DNA of 64,000 nucleotides from Arthrobacter sp. ISL-30 (GCF_018613855.1 NZ_JAGGPK010000006.1:62001-126000), one strand, 5' to 3'; positions 19,761 through 28,430 are shown, numbered from the stretch's first letter. A program made the numbers and translations. Notes: generated by a model from the sequence alone, not told the origin.

Positions 19761-20384
19761 ATGAAACTGCAAGTCGCCATGGACGTTCTCACCGTCGAAG
19801 CCGCCCTCGGCCTCGCCGGCAAAGTTGCCGAATACGTCGACATCATCGAGCTCGGCACGCCGCTGGTAAAGAACGCCGGGCTTTCCGCTGTCACGGCAAT
19901 CAAGACCGCGCACCCGGACAAGATCGTCTTCGCCGACATGAAGACCATGGACGCCGGCGAACTTGAAGCCGAGATCGCCTTCGGCGCCGGCGCGGACCTG
20001 GTGTCCGTCCTCGGCAGCGCGGACGACTCCACGATCGCGGGCGCAGTGAAGGCGGCCAAGGCCCACAACAAGGGCATTGTGGTTGACTTGATCGGCGTCG
20101 AGGACAAGGTGACCCGGGCCAAGGAAGCCCGCGCCCTCGGCGCAAAGTTCATTGAGTTCCACGCGGGCCTGGACGAGCAGGCCAAGCCTGGCTATGACCT
20201 GGATGTGCTGCTGAGCGCCGGCGAAGAGGCCCGTGTGCCCTTCTCCGTGGCTGGCGGAGTGAACCTCTCCACCATCAGTGCTGTACAGCGCGCCGGGGCT
20301 GACGTCGCCGTCGTCGGCGGCTCCATCTACAGCGCTGACGACCCCGCAGTGGCCGCCAAGGAGCTGCGCGCCGCCATTATCTAA
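19761..20384 (+). CDS. hxlA: 3-hexulose-6-phosphate synthase
   Basis: 207 residues, the standard length of this (beta/alpha)8 enzyme of the OMP decarboxylase superfamily. Signature residues are DMKTMDAGELEAEIAFGAGA at about residues 60-79, IEFHAGLDEQ near 131-140 and VAGGVNLSTI. It condenses formaldehyde with ribulose 5-phosphate. The start is the ATG after AAAGAAAG. It forms an operon with hxlB 56 bp upstream and ends at a strong terminator. Confidence 0.95.
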   Translation: MKLQVAMDVLTVEAALGLAGKVAEYVDIIELGTPLVKNAGLSAVTAIKTAHPDKIVFADMKTMDAGELEAEIAFGAGADLVSVLGSADDSTIAGAVKAAKAHNKGIVVDLIGVEDKVTRAKEARALGAKFIEFHAGLDEQAKPGYDLDVLLSAGEEARVPFSVAGGVNLSTISAVQRAGADVAVVGGSIYSADDPAVAAKELRAAII

Positions 20385-20406
20385 CCGTCCCCCAACAAAT
20401 GCCGAC

Positions 20407-20443
20407 GGCGGCCCGCACCCTATGGGCGCGGGCCGCCTTTTTT
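20407..20443 (+). terminator. Rho-independent terminator after hxlA
   Basis: GGCGGCCCGC (20407-20416) pairs perfectly with GCGGGCCGCC (20428-20437) and is followed by TTTTTT (20438-20443). Confidence 0.93.
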
Positions 20444-20534
20444 GTGGCCCCGATGCTGTTCCCTCCAAGCCCATCCCATGCCACACTTGGACGACAATTC
20501 GATTGGCTGGGGGATTACAGTCAGGAGATTTGTC

Positions 20535-20675
20535 ATGGCCGGTTGGGCCTATCTGATGGCAGGGATAATAACGATTGACGGGCTCTTGTTGGGGCTCTTG
20601 CTGATGAACGTGAGCTGGCCGCCTAAACGGTGGAAAAGGGTTGCTGTCCGACGAACGACCAAGCCTCCTCGTTAA
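20535..20675 (+). CDS. Small membrane protein candidate, 46 residues
   Basis: An ATG at 20535 follows AGGAG at good spacing. The 46-residue product has one hydrophobic helix (MAGWAYLMAGIITIDGLLLG and beyond, residues 1-29) and a very basic tail (KRWKRVAVRR). This fits a single-span small membrane protein with an Nout/Cin layout. However, its 3' third overlaps an antisense glycosidase-like relic, so part of the tail is recruited sequence. No family recognised. Confidence 0.5.
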   Translation: MAGWAYLMAGIITIDGLLLGLLLMNVSWPPKRWKRVAVRRTTKPPR

Positions 20676-20775
20676 CCTGCCCCGGCAGTTTCACCCGGGC
20701 AGTCGTCCCGGTGGGCACTTCGATGGCCGCGGTGTAGGTGTAGCTGCCGTCGGTGCTTTATTCGGAGGTTGCGCT
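20623..20775 (-). pseudogene. Relic of a glycosidase C-terminus (alpha-L-rhamnosidase-like)
   Basis: Read on the minus strand, 20757 to 20623 encodes STDGSYTYTAAIEVPTGTTA, then RVKLPGQVNEEAW, ending at a TAG. The VPxGTTAxVxLP pattern resembles the C-terminal beta-domain of bacterial alpha-L-rhamnosidases. The same frame upstream reads ATSE and then a TAA (20760-20758) where Tyr would be expected, and similarity stops. This is a short decayed 3' fragment; the family assignment is tentative. Confidence 0.4.
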
Positions 20776-21355
20776 AAGAACCCTTCGTCCTGGGAGCGTA
20801 TTCGAGTTCGATCAGCCCATGGTCGTGCGACTTGGCACTCAACAGGTTCAGCAGCTTCGGTTCCTGCCCGGCGGGAAACACGCCGCGTCCCGCTCCGATG
20901 GCAATCGGCATAACAACAAGTCGCACCACGTCCACTTCGCCCGCTGCCAGGAACGCCCCGGCAAGGCTAAGGCTGCCCCAGACCACAATGTCGCCGTCGA
21001 TCTCGCCTTTGATCCGGCGGATCGCGTCGATTGCGTCGGAGGATTCAATGGTCGCCTCCGGCATGTCTCCCCAGGGAGCGCTGGTGAGCTGTTGGGAGAA
21101 AACGAAGCGCCGGAGCCCGTTGAGCGCAGGCGCGATGATCTCGTCCTTTGAGGCAGGTGTCGGCCAGTACTCGACGAACATCCGGTACGTGTTTGCCCCG
21201 AGGACCATGGCATCCACGCCGTCCAGCCACTTCAGTTGGCTCCGATCGAACTCTGCCGTGCCGCCGTCGAGCAGTTCATAGAATGTGAATTCGTTGTTGG
21301 CATCGGCGGCGAAACCGTCGGCGCTTACGAACTCCTGGACGACTAATTGCCCCAT
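20774..21355 (-). CDS. Dihydrofolate reductase family protein (RibD C-terminal domain)
   Basis: 193 residues from the ATG at 21355, preceded by GAGGGG; a frame extension to 21463 has no family similarity. The start MGQLVVQEFVSADGFAAD and the middle VDAMVLGANTYRMFVEYWP, then IVVWGSLSLAGAFLAAGEVD, are typical of the RibD_C/DHFR-like group. These are stand-alone NADPH-binding reductases of unknown substrate, not the housekeeping dihydrofolate reductase. It is a single gene on the minus strand. Confidence 0.88.
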   Translation of the reverse strand: MGQLVVQEFVSADGFAADANNEFTFYELLDGGTAEFDRSQLKWLDGVDAMVLGANTYRMFVEYWPTPASKDEIIAPALNGLRRFVFSQQLTSAPWGDMPEATIESSDAIDAIRRIKGEIDGDIVVWGSLSLAGAFLAAGEVDVVRLVVMPIAIGAGRGVFPAGQEPKLLNLLSAKSHDHGLIELEYAPRTKGS

Positions 21356-21594
21356 GATCGGCCCCTCGCTTCTGTGGTTCCAGTTCCAGGCTTGTGCGGT
21401 TCGACGGACTCTACGCCGAGCGTGGGTCCCCATCAACCCCTGAAGCCTATGCAGTCCGGACACGGATTCACAGCCTCCTGACAGTATCCGAACAGGGGCG
21501 CCTTATCTTGCTGCCCCATGTTTGTATCAGGGCGATGCAACCAGCCGTCCGTCCGTAAAGAGCCGTTTCGCACGGCGGATTGAGGAGACAGCAC

Positions 21595-22143
21595 ATGTCA
21601 CGCAAGAAGAGAATCACACTCGGCGTCGCGGCCGGGGCACTGGTACTGGGTGCCGGCCTGGGAGTGACCAGTATGGCATCCGCGGCCACAACCCCCAGCC
21701 CCAGCCCAAGCGCCAGTGCCTCGGCAGACAGCACCGCGCCGGCCGACGGCTTCGGCAAGCGCGGCGGACACAAGGGCGACCGGGGCCAGCTGGCCGCGGA
21801 CCTTGCCAGCAAGCTTGGCGTCGAAGAGTCCAAGGTGACCGAGGCGCTGAAGGCGTTCCGGGAGGCCAACAAGCCAACAACTCCGCCGGCCGAAGGCACC
21901 AAACCGGACCGTTCCGCGATGGACGCGGCACTGGCCAAGTCCCTCGCGGAGTCGCTCGGGGTTGAGGAGTCCAAGGTCACCACGGCCCTGGAGGAAATCC
22001 GGGCAGCGTCCCAAGCGGAACGCGCCGCGGCCCTGAAGACGCGGCTGGACCAGGCCGTCACTGACGGGAAGCTGACGCAGGCGGAGGCCGATGCCGTCAC
22101 CAAGGCCGTAGAAAACGGCATCATCGGCGGCGGTCGCCACTAG
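21595..22143 (+). CDS. Secreted repeat protein of unknown function
   Basis: 182 residues from the ATG at 21595, after TGAGGAGA. There is a clear signal peptide: basic RKKR, then a hydrophobic core to about residue 25, with cleavage near SAATT. A Ser/Pro linker follows (residues 28-42). Two copies of a helical unit with LGVEESKVT are separated by about 50 residues, and the end is helical and charged (KLTQAEADAVTKAVENG). Similar small extracytoplasmic proteins occur in Arthrobacter, but I know of no assigned function. Confidence 0.78.
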   Translation: MSRKKRITLGVAAGALVLGAGLGVTSMASAATTPSPSPSASASADSTAPADGFGKRGGHKGDRGQLAADLASKLGVEESKVTEALKAFREANKPTTPPAEGTKPDRSAMDAALAKSLAESLGVEESKVTTALEEIRAASQAERAAALKTRLDQAVTDGKLTQAEADAVTKAVENGIIGGGRH

Positions 22144-22157
22144 GCTGCCGCTAAAAC

Positions 22158-22200
22158 GACGACGACGGTCCGCACCTTTCGGGCGCGGGCCGTCGTCGTC
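22158..22200 (+). terminator. 16-bp hairpin after the secreted protein
   Basis: GACGACGACGGTCCGC (22158-22173) pairs with GCGGGCCGTCGTCGTC (22185-22200) with one G-U pair and an 11-base loop. It starts 14 bp after the stop. There is no U-tract, so termination may be inefficient or bidirectional. Confidence 0.65.
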
Positions 22201-22225
22201 TCCTGTGTGAAGTGCCTATTGCCTT

Positions 22226-22555
22226 TCAGGCAGCGCCCATCCAACGGCTGTGAAAAGTTCGGCGCGAAGCCGTAGAGCGAACGTGCATTTCTCGCGCGCT
22301 GGCATGTCGTCCTTCCTGTGTTTGTTGGACGGAGGGTGCTTGGGCAGGTGCAGCCGGTGAACCCGTCCGGGCCTCAGGGCAAAGGTCGGTGATCAGCCCC
22401 CTGCCGGCGTATTCACGTACGGAAGTGATGCCTGCAACCGCGGCGGCCTTGTCGCCGAAAGGCTTGGAAACGGCCATCACCGTCCCGTCCGGGGCTTTTA
22501 GCCGGAACCTGAAGGAGGCGTCCGCATCAACGAAGAGCTCAAAAATACCGGCCAT
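22226..22555 (-). CDS. YegP/DUF1508 family protein with basic tail
   Basis: 109 residues from the ATG at 22555, which is 7 bp from GGGAG; an earlier ATG at 22561 is too close to that site. Residues 1-55 (MAGIFELFVDADASFRFRLK to ITSVREYAGRGLITDLC) form one DUF1508 unit, the fold of the E. coli YegP group, which usually carries two. The remaining 50 residues are proline-, Gln- and Arg-rich and may be spurious or regulatory. Function unknown. Confidence 0.72.
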   Translation of the reverse strand: MAGIFELFVDADASFRFRLKAPDGTVMAVSKPFGDKAAAVAGITSVREYAGRGLITDLCPEARTGSPAAPAQAPSVQQTQEGRHASAREMHVRSTASRRTFHSRWMGAA

Positions 22556-22930
22556 GACCATGCTCCCGTTCTGCGGGTCACCTGTCGGCTGCGCCTTTGC
22601 CACAGCTCAGTAGGATGCGCATTCCTGCGGTCCGTTCCCGCTGGTTGTTTGAATGTCTATTGATCCATTCGTTTCGTAACCAGAGTCTCCTCCCCGTTCT
22701 TCACGTCCACGGATCATCCAAGTAAAAGGTAAGTAAACACACGGCGCGCCTCGTCCTGCCACACCCCTACAGCACCTCTGGATGGTCTCCTCGAAGCTCG
22801 CCACCTGGTGGAGTCCTGAGTCGGGTCTCTTCCGGAAACCCATCGAATGGAGCTACAGTTGATTTCCCGGAAATACGTGCAGGGGGGAAGCGGTCAGGCA
22901 GGGGCCGTTCACATTTAGACGGAGACCACA
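22556..22930. other. Gene-free stretch between YegP-like gene and hypothetical gene
   Basis: About 375 bp hold the promoters of the two flanking, diverging genes. A GGAG ribosome site precedes the gene at 22931. I see no convincing coding frame, repeat or palindrome. The DNA is somewhat less GC-rich than its neighbours, especially around 22640-22740. Confidence 0.5.
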
Positions 22931-23347
22931 ATGACCATCCATCCAGACCTCAATCCAAAGCAGTCACCTATCAGGGATTCGATGCCGCCTCTCGAATCCG
23001 AGCTGTTGGGGGTGTACGTTCCGCCATCCGGACTGTTCCAGGACGACCTCGGGCGTGAATTCTTTGTCACGGCAGTCGAGTTCTGGGACGGGATGACCGT
23101 GGTAAGCCTCTGCTGGAAGCGTAGGCCGGTGGCAGGACAGGGCGGTCCGCCCTTGACCGTAATGGATGAAAACGGCCTGGTGCTTGGAGTCAAGCGCATC
23201 TGGGCAGCCGGATCGCGCTCCGTGCAGCATTTCGAACCCATTCCGAAGACGGCGCGTGCCTTGACCGTGCTACTCGCCAGGGGCTCCGGAACCCAGGAAC
23301 TCTTCAGCTGCAGGACACCGCCGCCCAAGACCGCGCCTGTTCAGTGA
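22931..23347 (+). CDS. Hypothetical protein
   Basis: 138 residues with a GGAG site ten bases upstream. There is no signal peptide or membrane segment. The central part (LLGVYVPPSGLFQDDLGREF, VEFWDGMTVVSLCW) is beta-rich and the C-terminus is Pro-rich. It ends 10 bp before the DedA gene, so the two may be co-transcribed. I do not recognise the family. Confidence 0.65.
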   Translation: MTIHPDLNPKQSPIRDSMPPLESELLGVYVPPSGLFQDDLGREFFVTAVEFWDGMTVVSLCWKRRPVAGQGGPPLTVMDENGLVLGVKRIWAAGSRSVQHFEPIPKTARALTVLLARGSGTQELFSCRTPPPKTAPVQ

Positions 23348-23357
23348 GCCTGCGCAG

Positions 23358-24092
23358 GTGACGTCCGGTTCCGCTGAGAATCTCGATGGCCTTGTTGGGG
23401 TAGCCGCCCGCGCCATTGACGCGATGGGCGAGTGGGGAGTAGGGCTGTTCACCCTGGCGGAAACGATCTTCCCGCCAATTCCCAGCGAAGTTATTCTCCC
23501 GTTGGCGGGTTTCCTGACAAAGCAGGGAACCATGAACATGGTCCTTGTCTTTTTCACCAGCACCTTGGGTGGCTACCTTGGCGCCCTGTTCCTGTACTGG
23601 CTGGGCGCGCGGCTCGGCTTGGAGCGTTCAATCCGCTGGCTTTCCAGGCTTCCCCTCACTGAGCGCGAGGATTTCGAGAAGGCCGCCGACTGGTTCAAGC
23701 GACATGGCCGCTCGGCGGTTTTCTTCGGCAGGCTGGTCCCCGGCGTCCGCAGCCTCATTTCCCTGCCAGCCGGCGCCGAGAAGATGAACCTGCTCACCTT
23801 CAGCGGGTTTACATTGGCCGGTAGCGGAATCTGGAACGGCCTCCTGATTGGCCTGGGCGCTTTGCTCGGAGCCCAGTACCGGCTCATCGAGCAATATTCA
23901 CGCTTCCTCAACTACGCCGTCTACGCCGCTCTAGCGGCTACCGTAACTTGGCTGGTGATCCGCAAGGTCAGGAAACGGAAGGTGCGGGACGGCGGCCAGG
24001 CCAATCCGGATGAAGCGCAGGATGAAGCGTCCTATGAAGCGTCCGACGAGTCACCAGACGAGACGCCGGAGGGCAAAGCCCGCACCGAATAG
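23358..24092 (+). CDS. DedA family membrane protein
   Basis: 244 residues from a GTG start. The DedA/VTT domain is clear: TIFPPIPSEVILPLAGFLTK at about residues 35-54, then GGYLGALFLYWLGARLG and the conserved GRSAVFFGRLVPGVRSLISL with its two arginines near residues 115-134. Several membrane segments follow. DedA proteins act in membrane homeostasis, probably as lipid or proton-coupled carriers. The last 35 residues are acidic with Asp-Glu-Ala/Ser repeats. The 3' end overlaps the convergent aldolase gene by 61 bp. Confidence 0.9.
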   Translation: MTSGSAENLDGLVGVAARAIDAMGEWGVGLFTLAETIFPPIPSEVILPLAGFLTKQGTMNMVLVFFTSTLGGYLGALFLYWLGARLGLERSIRWLSRLPLTEREDFEKAADWFKRHGRSAVFFGRLVPGVRSLISLPAGAEKMNLLTFSGFTLAGSGIWNGLLIGLGALLGAQYRLIEQYSRFLNYAVYAALAATVTWLVIRKVRKRKVRDGGQANPDEAQDEASYEASDESPDETPEGKARTE

Positions 24093-24724
24093 CTTCGGGA
24101 GACGGCGAGGCCGGCGGCTTCCCCCGCAAGGACCGTAATCCTTGGCCAATCCTGGCCCTCGACGGCGTCGCCCGGGGTCAGCCAGCTGCCTCCGACGCAG
24201 CTGACGTTGGCCAGTTGCAGATAGTCTGGCGCCGTCTTCAGGCTGATACCTCCGGTGGGGCAGAATTGAACGGCGGGGATGGGGGCCCCAATGGCCGCCA
24301 AGTAATCGGGTCCTCCGGCGGGCCCTGCCGGGAAGAACTTCATGGCGCTCAGGCCCTCTTCCAGGACGGCCATGGCTTCCCCTACGGTGGCTACTCCAGG
24401 AAGCACCGGCAGGTCCATGCCCACTAGGTGCCTGAGCAGCGACGGTGTAACTCCCGGGCTGACGAGGAACCGGGCTCCGGCAGCGGCTGCGGCATCTGCC
24501 TGCCCTGGTGTCAGGACGGTACCGGCGCCCAGCATCATGTCCGGAACCTCCGCCGCGATGAGCTTCAGCGATTCCAAGGCACTCTCGGTCCGCAGGGTCA
24601 GCTCGATGATGCGGATGCCGCCGTCCACCAAGGCCTGCGCGACGGGCACTGCGGATGCCGGGTCGTCGATGGTAACCACCGGGATCACAGGGGAAACGTT
24701 CAGGATGCTGGTGGCGTCAGCCAT
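24032..24724 (-). CDS. eda: KDPG / KHG aldolase
   Basis: 230 residues from the ATG at 24724, which overlaps the upstream stop; an ATG at 24736 is an alternative. The class I aldolase motifs are present: IIELTLRTESALESLK with the catalytic Glu, GAGTVLTPGQADAAAAAGA, and AMKFFPAG with the Schiff-base Lys. It cleaves 2-keto-3-deoxy-6-phosphogluconate to pyruvate and glyceraldehyde 3-phosphate. It is the final step of the hexonate operon. The C-terminal 20 residues (SVRALPSGVSSGDSSDAS) go beyond the usual end and read antisense through the DedA tail. Confidence 0.92.
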   Translation of the reverse strand: MADATSILNVSPVIPVVTIDDPASAVPVAQALVDGGIRIIELTLRTESALESLKLIAAEVPDMMLGAGTVLTPGQADAAAAAGARFLVSPGVTPSLLRHLVGMDLPVLPGVATVGEAMAVLEEGLSAMKFFPAGPAGGPDYLAAIGAPIPAVQFCPTGGISLKTAPDYLQLANVSCVGGSWLTPGDAVEGQDWPRITVLAGEAAGLAVSRSYSVRALPSGVSSGDSSDAS

Positions 24725-26102
24725 GGTTGATCTCATTTCTCAGGCCATCGAGTCCGTGGGCGTCGATGGCGCTGTACCAGTGGGTGAGGAGGTCCATGAA
24801 GGACGAGTTGGCGGCGAGCTGCCCGTCGAAGACGCTCCGGCAGTTCAGGAGCGCCGGTACGACGGCGGCGGCCGAGCGGGCGGAGGGAAGGGCTGCCTGG
24901 AGTTCGGCGGCGAGGGGATCATCCAGTTCCGCCGGGCTCACAGACGCCACCCGATGCATCCAGGCGGCGACGGCGAGCGACGCCCAGCGTGGTTCGCGAC
25001 CGGCGTCGAGGTTTGCCCGGACCGTGGTGAGAAGCCTCAGGCCGATTTTCTGCGAGCCGTCACTGCCCACCTTGGCCGTTGTGTGACCCAATGCGGGGTT
25101 CGCGAAGCGGCTGAGCACCTGCTCGCAGTACGCTTCGCCCTCCAGTCCCTTGGGGAGCTCGACCGTGGGCAGCACGTCCTCGATCATCATTCGGCGGCAG
25201 GCTACCAGGAAGGCGTCCTCGCCCACCGCCTCGCTGATGGTGGCCTTTCCTGCGGCCAGCCCGAGGTAGGCGAGCATGGAGTGGCTGGCATTGAGAAGGC
25301 GCAGTTTGGCGGCCTCCCAGGGAGCCACGTCGTGGGTGAACACCGCTCCGGAGTCCTCCCAGCGGGGCCGCCCCGCCGCGAAATTGTCCTCGATGACCCA
25401 CTGCAGGAACGGCTCGGCCACCACGGCGGCTTCGTCCCGCAACCCGAGTTCGCGTTCGACGGCGTCAAGGTCGGCTGCCGTCGTGGCCGGAACCATTCGA
25501 TCCACCATGGTGCTTGGAAAGGCGACGTTTTCCTGCACCCAGGAGCGCAGCCGCTCGCCCTCCAAGGAGGGCAGTGCAGCCGCGAACGCGAGCACCAGCT
25601 TTTGCGTGAGTTCGCCGTTGGCCGGGAGGTTGTCGCAAGAAACCACGGTGAGCGGTCCGGCGTCGGCGAGGGCCCGGCGCTGGAGTCCCCGGGCCAGCTG
25701 GCCGATCGCTGTCCGTGGTGGTCCACCAGCGAGGTCCGACTGGACCTGCTCGTCGGCGAGGTTGAGGCCGCCGCCGGCTGGGTCGATCCGGTACCCCTTC
25801 TCCGTGACCGTCAGCGTGACGAGGCTTGTCCGGCCTGAAGCGATGCGTTCGATCACCGTTTCCGGATTGTGGCGGCCGGAGATTGCCTCGGTGATGCTGG
25901 AGACAAGCCTAAGGGGAGCGGCGCCGCTGCCCCGTTCGACTACCGAGAACAGGCCATCCTGCGGCGCAAGCTGTCGCGCCACAATGTCAGAGCGCTGGGT
26001 GACTCCGGTGATCCCCCAATAAGAATCGCCGGAGGCCAGCATGGCGTCTTCGGTGAAGACGGCGGTATGGGCGCGGGCAAAGGCGCCCAAGCCAAGATGC
26101 AC
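24717..26102 (-). CDS. Mannitol dehydrogenase family protein, fructuronate reductase-like
   Basis: 461 residues counted from the GTG at 26102. Motifs include HLGLGAFARAHTAVFTEDA, the family loop TLTVTEKGYRID and the FPSTMVDRMVPATT segment. It probably reduces D-fructuronate to D-mannonate with NADH, supplying the mannonate dehydratase encoded upstream. The frame continues upstream in family-like sequence ([20 protein letters not shown]) to 26186, where an ATC codon sits 7 bp from AGAGGAGGGG. The true N-terminus may therefore be 28 residues longer and use a non-standard start. Confidence 0.88.
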   Translation of the reverse strand: MHLGLGAFARAHTAVFTEDAMLASGDSYWGITGVTQRSDIVARQLAPQDGLFSVVERGSGAAPLRLVSSITEAISGRHNPETVIERIASGRTSLVTLTVTEKGYRIDPAGGGLNLADEQVQSDLAGGPPRTAIGQLARGLQRRALADAGPLTVVSCDNLPANGELTQKLVLAFAAALPSLEGERLRSWVQENVAFPSTMVDRMVPATTAADLDAVERELGLRDEAAVVAEPFLQWVIEDNFAAGRPRWEDSGAVFTHDVAPWEAAKLRLLNASHSMLAYLGLAAGKATISEAVGEDAFLVACRRMMIEDVLPTVELPKGLEGEAYCEQVLSRFANPALGHTTAKVGSDGSQKIGLRLLTTVRANLDAGREPRWASLAVAAWMHRVASVSPAELDDPLAAELQAALPSARSAAAVVPALLNCRSVFDGQLAANSSFMDLLTHWYSAIDAHGLDGLRNEINHG

Positions 26103-26173
26103 AATGCCGGGCCGGAGGGTGCCCCGCGCCAGCAGTGCGCGGTGGTTTCCCCTCTCGGCGAGAGTGGCGGCGT

Positions 26174-27154
26174 TTAGGCGTGCGATGACAGTTCCCCTCC
26201 TCTGATGGCCTCCTGGGCATGCGCCCGGGTCTGCTCAAAGCTGGGGATGAACCCCGTGCCGCCCTTTCCGCCCACCACGAGAGAGGCTGCGGCAGCGCCG
26301 TAGCGTGCCGCTTCGGCGAGTGTGTCGCCAAGGACCACGCGCGCGGTCAGGGTTCCGACGAACGCATCGCCGGCCCCAGTCTGATCCACTACAGCAGGCG
26401 CAGGAATCGCGTCGATCCACAGCGACTCCAAGCCTTCCAGCAACCGCACACCTTCGGCACCACAGGTCACGGCCACGTTGGCCGCCCCCAGGTCCCGCAG
26501 TCGGGCGGCAGCATCCTCGGCGGAAGCGCACTTCAGGAGTGCCGAGGTCTCGCCGGGAAAGGACGGCGTGACCAGGAAGGCCTGCGGCGCCAGGGCTTCG
26601 AGCCCCGAGGCGGCGTCCGCGGCAGAAGAGAGCCGAGGCCGGAAGTTGGGGTCGAATACGAAGCGGCCCGACAACGACGCAGCCTTGGCTACTGCCGCAC
26701 GCGAACTTTCGGAGATGGCACAGGCGATCCCGCTGGCGACCACTGCTCCCGCCGTAGCAAAGACGGCGGGGTCGACGTCGTCCGGGCTCAAAGTGGAACC
26801 CACGCTTCCGCTGCGCGCGTAAGAGAACTCCCGCTGTCCGTCCGGGTCACTGTGGACCAGGTACACGCCCTGTTGGCCCTTCCGGAACCGGAGTAGCGCA
26901 GTGGAGATTCCCAATTCTGCGATCCGGCGGGCGATCGCCTGGCCGAGGTCGTCGTCCGTCAGGACGGCGAGGAGGCCCACGCGGGCACCTGCTGCGGCGG
27001 CCGAAGCTGCCACATTCAGGGCATCGCCGGAGATGCCCAGCCGGGCAGGAACGCCGTGCCCGAACGGATCGTCCGTGGCTACTTCAACGAGGATCTCGCC
27101 CAGCACGACGACGTCGAAAGGCTGGCTCTGGTTCTGCTGCATTGAGGTGTTCAC
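26174..27154 (-). CDS. PfkB family sugar kinase, probable 2-keto-3-deoxygluconate kinase
   Basis: 326 residues. The GTG start at 27154 overlaps the upstream stop (GTGA); an ATG at 27142 is an alternative. The PfkB fold shows a [17 protein letters not shown] start and the C-terminal signature [20 protein letters not shown] with the catalytic Asp and anion hole. The order after mannonate dehydratase and before KDPG aldolase makes 2-keto-3-deoxygluconate the likely substrate. It could still be another ketose kinase. Confidence 0.9.
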   Translation of the reverse strand: MNTSMQQNQSQPFDVVVLGEILVEVATDDPFGHGVPARLGISGDALNVAASAAAAGARVGLLAVLTDDDLGQAIARRIAELGISTALLRFRKGQQGVYLVHSDPDGQREFSYARSGSVGSTLSPDDVDPAVFATAGAVVASGIACAISESSRAAVAKAASLSGRFVFDPNFRPRLSSAADAASGLEALAPQAFLVTPSFPGETSALLKCASAEDAAARLRDLGAANVAVTCGAEGVRLLEGLESLWIDAIPAPAVVDQTGAGDAFVGTLTARVVLGDTLAEAARYGAAAASLVVGGKGGTGFIPSFEQTRAHAQEAIRGGELSSHA

Positions 27155-28362
27155 CAGTCGTGCACCGAGCCGTCGAGCCGGCGATTGATGGGCAGGTACT
27201 TGGGATCGAACGGGTACAAGGCTGCGGCCGCCTCATTGAACTCCACGCCCAGGCCGGGCGCATCACCGGGGTGCATGTAGCCGTCCGTGAAGGTGTAGGA
27301 GGTTTTGAATACCTCGCCGGCCGGTTCACGATGGCCCATGTATTCCTGGACCCCGAAGTTGGGAATGCCCATATCCACGTGCAGCGCTGCTGCGAAGGAC
27401 ACCGGCGACAAATCACCGGCGCCGTGGGAACCCGAACGGACGCCATAGAGGTCTGCCAGGGAGAAAATACGCCGCAGGTGCGTGATGCCGCCCGAGTGGG
27501 ACACCGAGGTGCGGATGTAGTCGATCAGGCGTTCGGTGATCAGTTGCTGGCAGTCCCAGATCGAGTTGAATACCTCGCCGACGGCGATGGGCGTAGTGGT
27601 GTGCTGCCGGATGAGGCGGAACGCCGACTGGTCCTCGGCGGGCGTCGGATCTTCGATCCAAAAGGGGCGGTACGGCTCGAGCGAGGCACCCAGCCTGCCT
27701 GCTTCGATAGGGGTCAGCCGGTGGTGGACGTCATGCAGGACATGGATTGCGTAGCCGAACTCCTCCCGGACGTGCGCCATCATCCTGGGCGCAAAATCCA
27801 GGTACGCGGTGGTCTCCCAGGTGTCCTCCTGGGGCACGTTGCCGCTGGCGGGCTCATAGGTTTTGCCGTCCACCGGTGCGATCCCGTAGGTCTTTTCCAA
27901 ACCGGGGATGGCTGCTTGCGCCCGGATGGCCTTGTAGCCGAGGTCCAGGTGATGCTGGAAGTCTGCGCTGAGGTCCTCAAAGGTGGAGCCGCTTGCGTGG
28001 CCGTACACCATCACGCCCTCGCGGGCGGCCCCGCCCAGGAGTTCGTAGACTGGCATGCCGGCGGCTTTCCCCTTGATGTCCCACAGGGCGACGTCGATCG
28101 CGGCGATCGCCGTCATGGTCACCGGGCCGCGGCGCCAGTAGGCGCCCTTGTAGAAGTACTGCCAAGTGTCCTCGATCCGCCGGGCGTCCCGGCCGATCAG
28201 CAGCGGGCAGAGGTGTTCCGTGAGGTAAGCCGCCACGGACAACTCGCGGCCGTTAAGAGTTGCATCCCCGATGCCGGTGATCCCGTCCTCGGTTTCGATG
28301 ACGAGGGTGACGTAGTTTCGTCCCGGAGACGAAACCACTACCCGTGCGTCGGTGATTTTCAC
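27151..28362 (-). CDS. manD: D-mannonate dehydratase, enolase superfamily
   Basis: 403 residues, the usual length of ManD/RspA proteins. Features include [53 protein letters not shown] and the metal-binding [11 protein letters not shown] and [12 protein letters not shown]. The C-terminal [18 protein letters not shown] is also typical. It dehydrates D-mannonate to 2-keto-3-deoxygluconate; some homologues act on D-gluconate or are very slow. Its position between the dehydrogenase and kinase supports a working catabolic role. Confidence 0.93.
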   Translation of the reverse strand: MKITDARVVVSSPGRNYVTLVIETEDGITGIGDATLNGRELSVAAYLTEHLCPLLIGRDARRIEDTWQYFYKGAYWRRGPVTMTAIAAIDVALWDIKGKAAGMPVYELLGGAAREGVMVYGHASGSTFEDLSADFQHHLDLGYKAIRAQAAIPGLEKTYGIAPVDGKTYEPASGNVPQEDTWETTAYLDFAPRMMAHVREEFGYAIHVLHDVHHRLTPIEAGRLGASLEPYRPFWIEDPTPAEDQSAFRLIRQHTTTPIAVGEVFNSIWDCQQLITERLIDYIRTSVSHSGGITHLRRIFSLADLYGVRSGSHGAGDLSPVSFAAALHVDMGIPNFGVQEYMGHREPAGEVFKTSYTFTDGYMHPGDAPGLGVEFNEAAAALYPFDPKYLPINRRLDGSVHDW

Positions 28363-28386
28363 TGGATTTATCCTTCAAGTAGGTCG

Positions 28387-28426
28387 CAGTAGTCGTCGTT
28401 ATGAGCCCTCATAACGACGACTACTG
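28387..28426. repeat. Perfect 19-bp inverted repeat with 2-bp centre
   Basis: CAGTAGTCGTCGTTATGAG (28387-28405) is followed by CC and its exact complement (28408-28426). It lies between manD and the upstream dehydrogenase in a co-directional operon. As RNA it forms a long hairpin that could protect or cut the message or attenuate transcription. As DNA it could be a regulator site. Confidence 0.85.
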
Positions 28427-28430
28427 TCAG

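Noticed and set aside
22607..22843. 78-codon frame on the minus strand
   Set aside because: No ribosome site, low-complexity composition and no similarity that I recognise.
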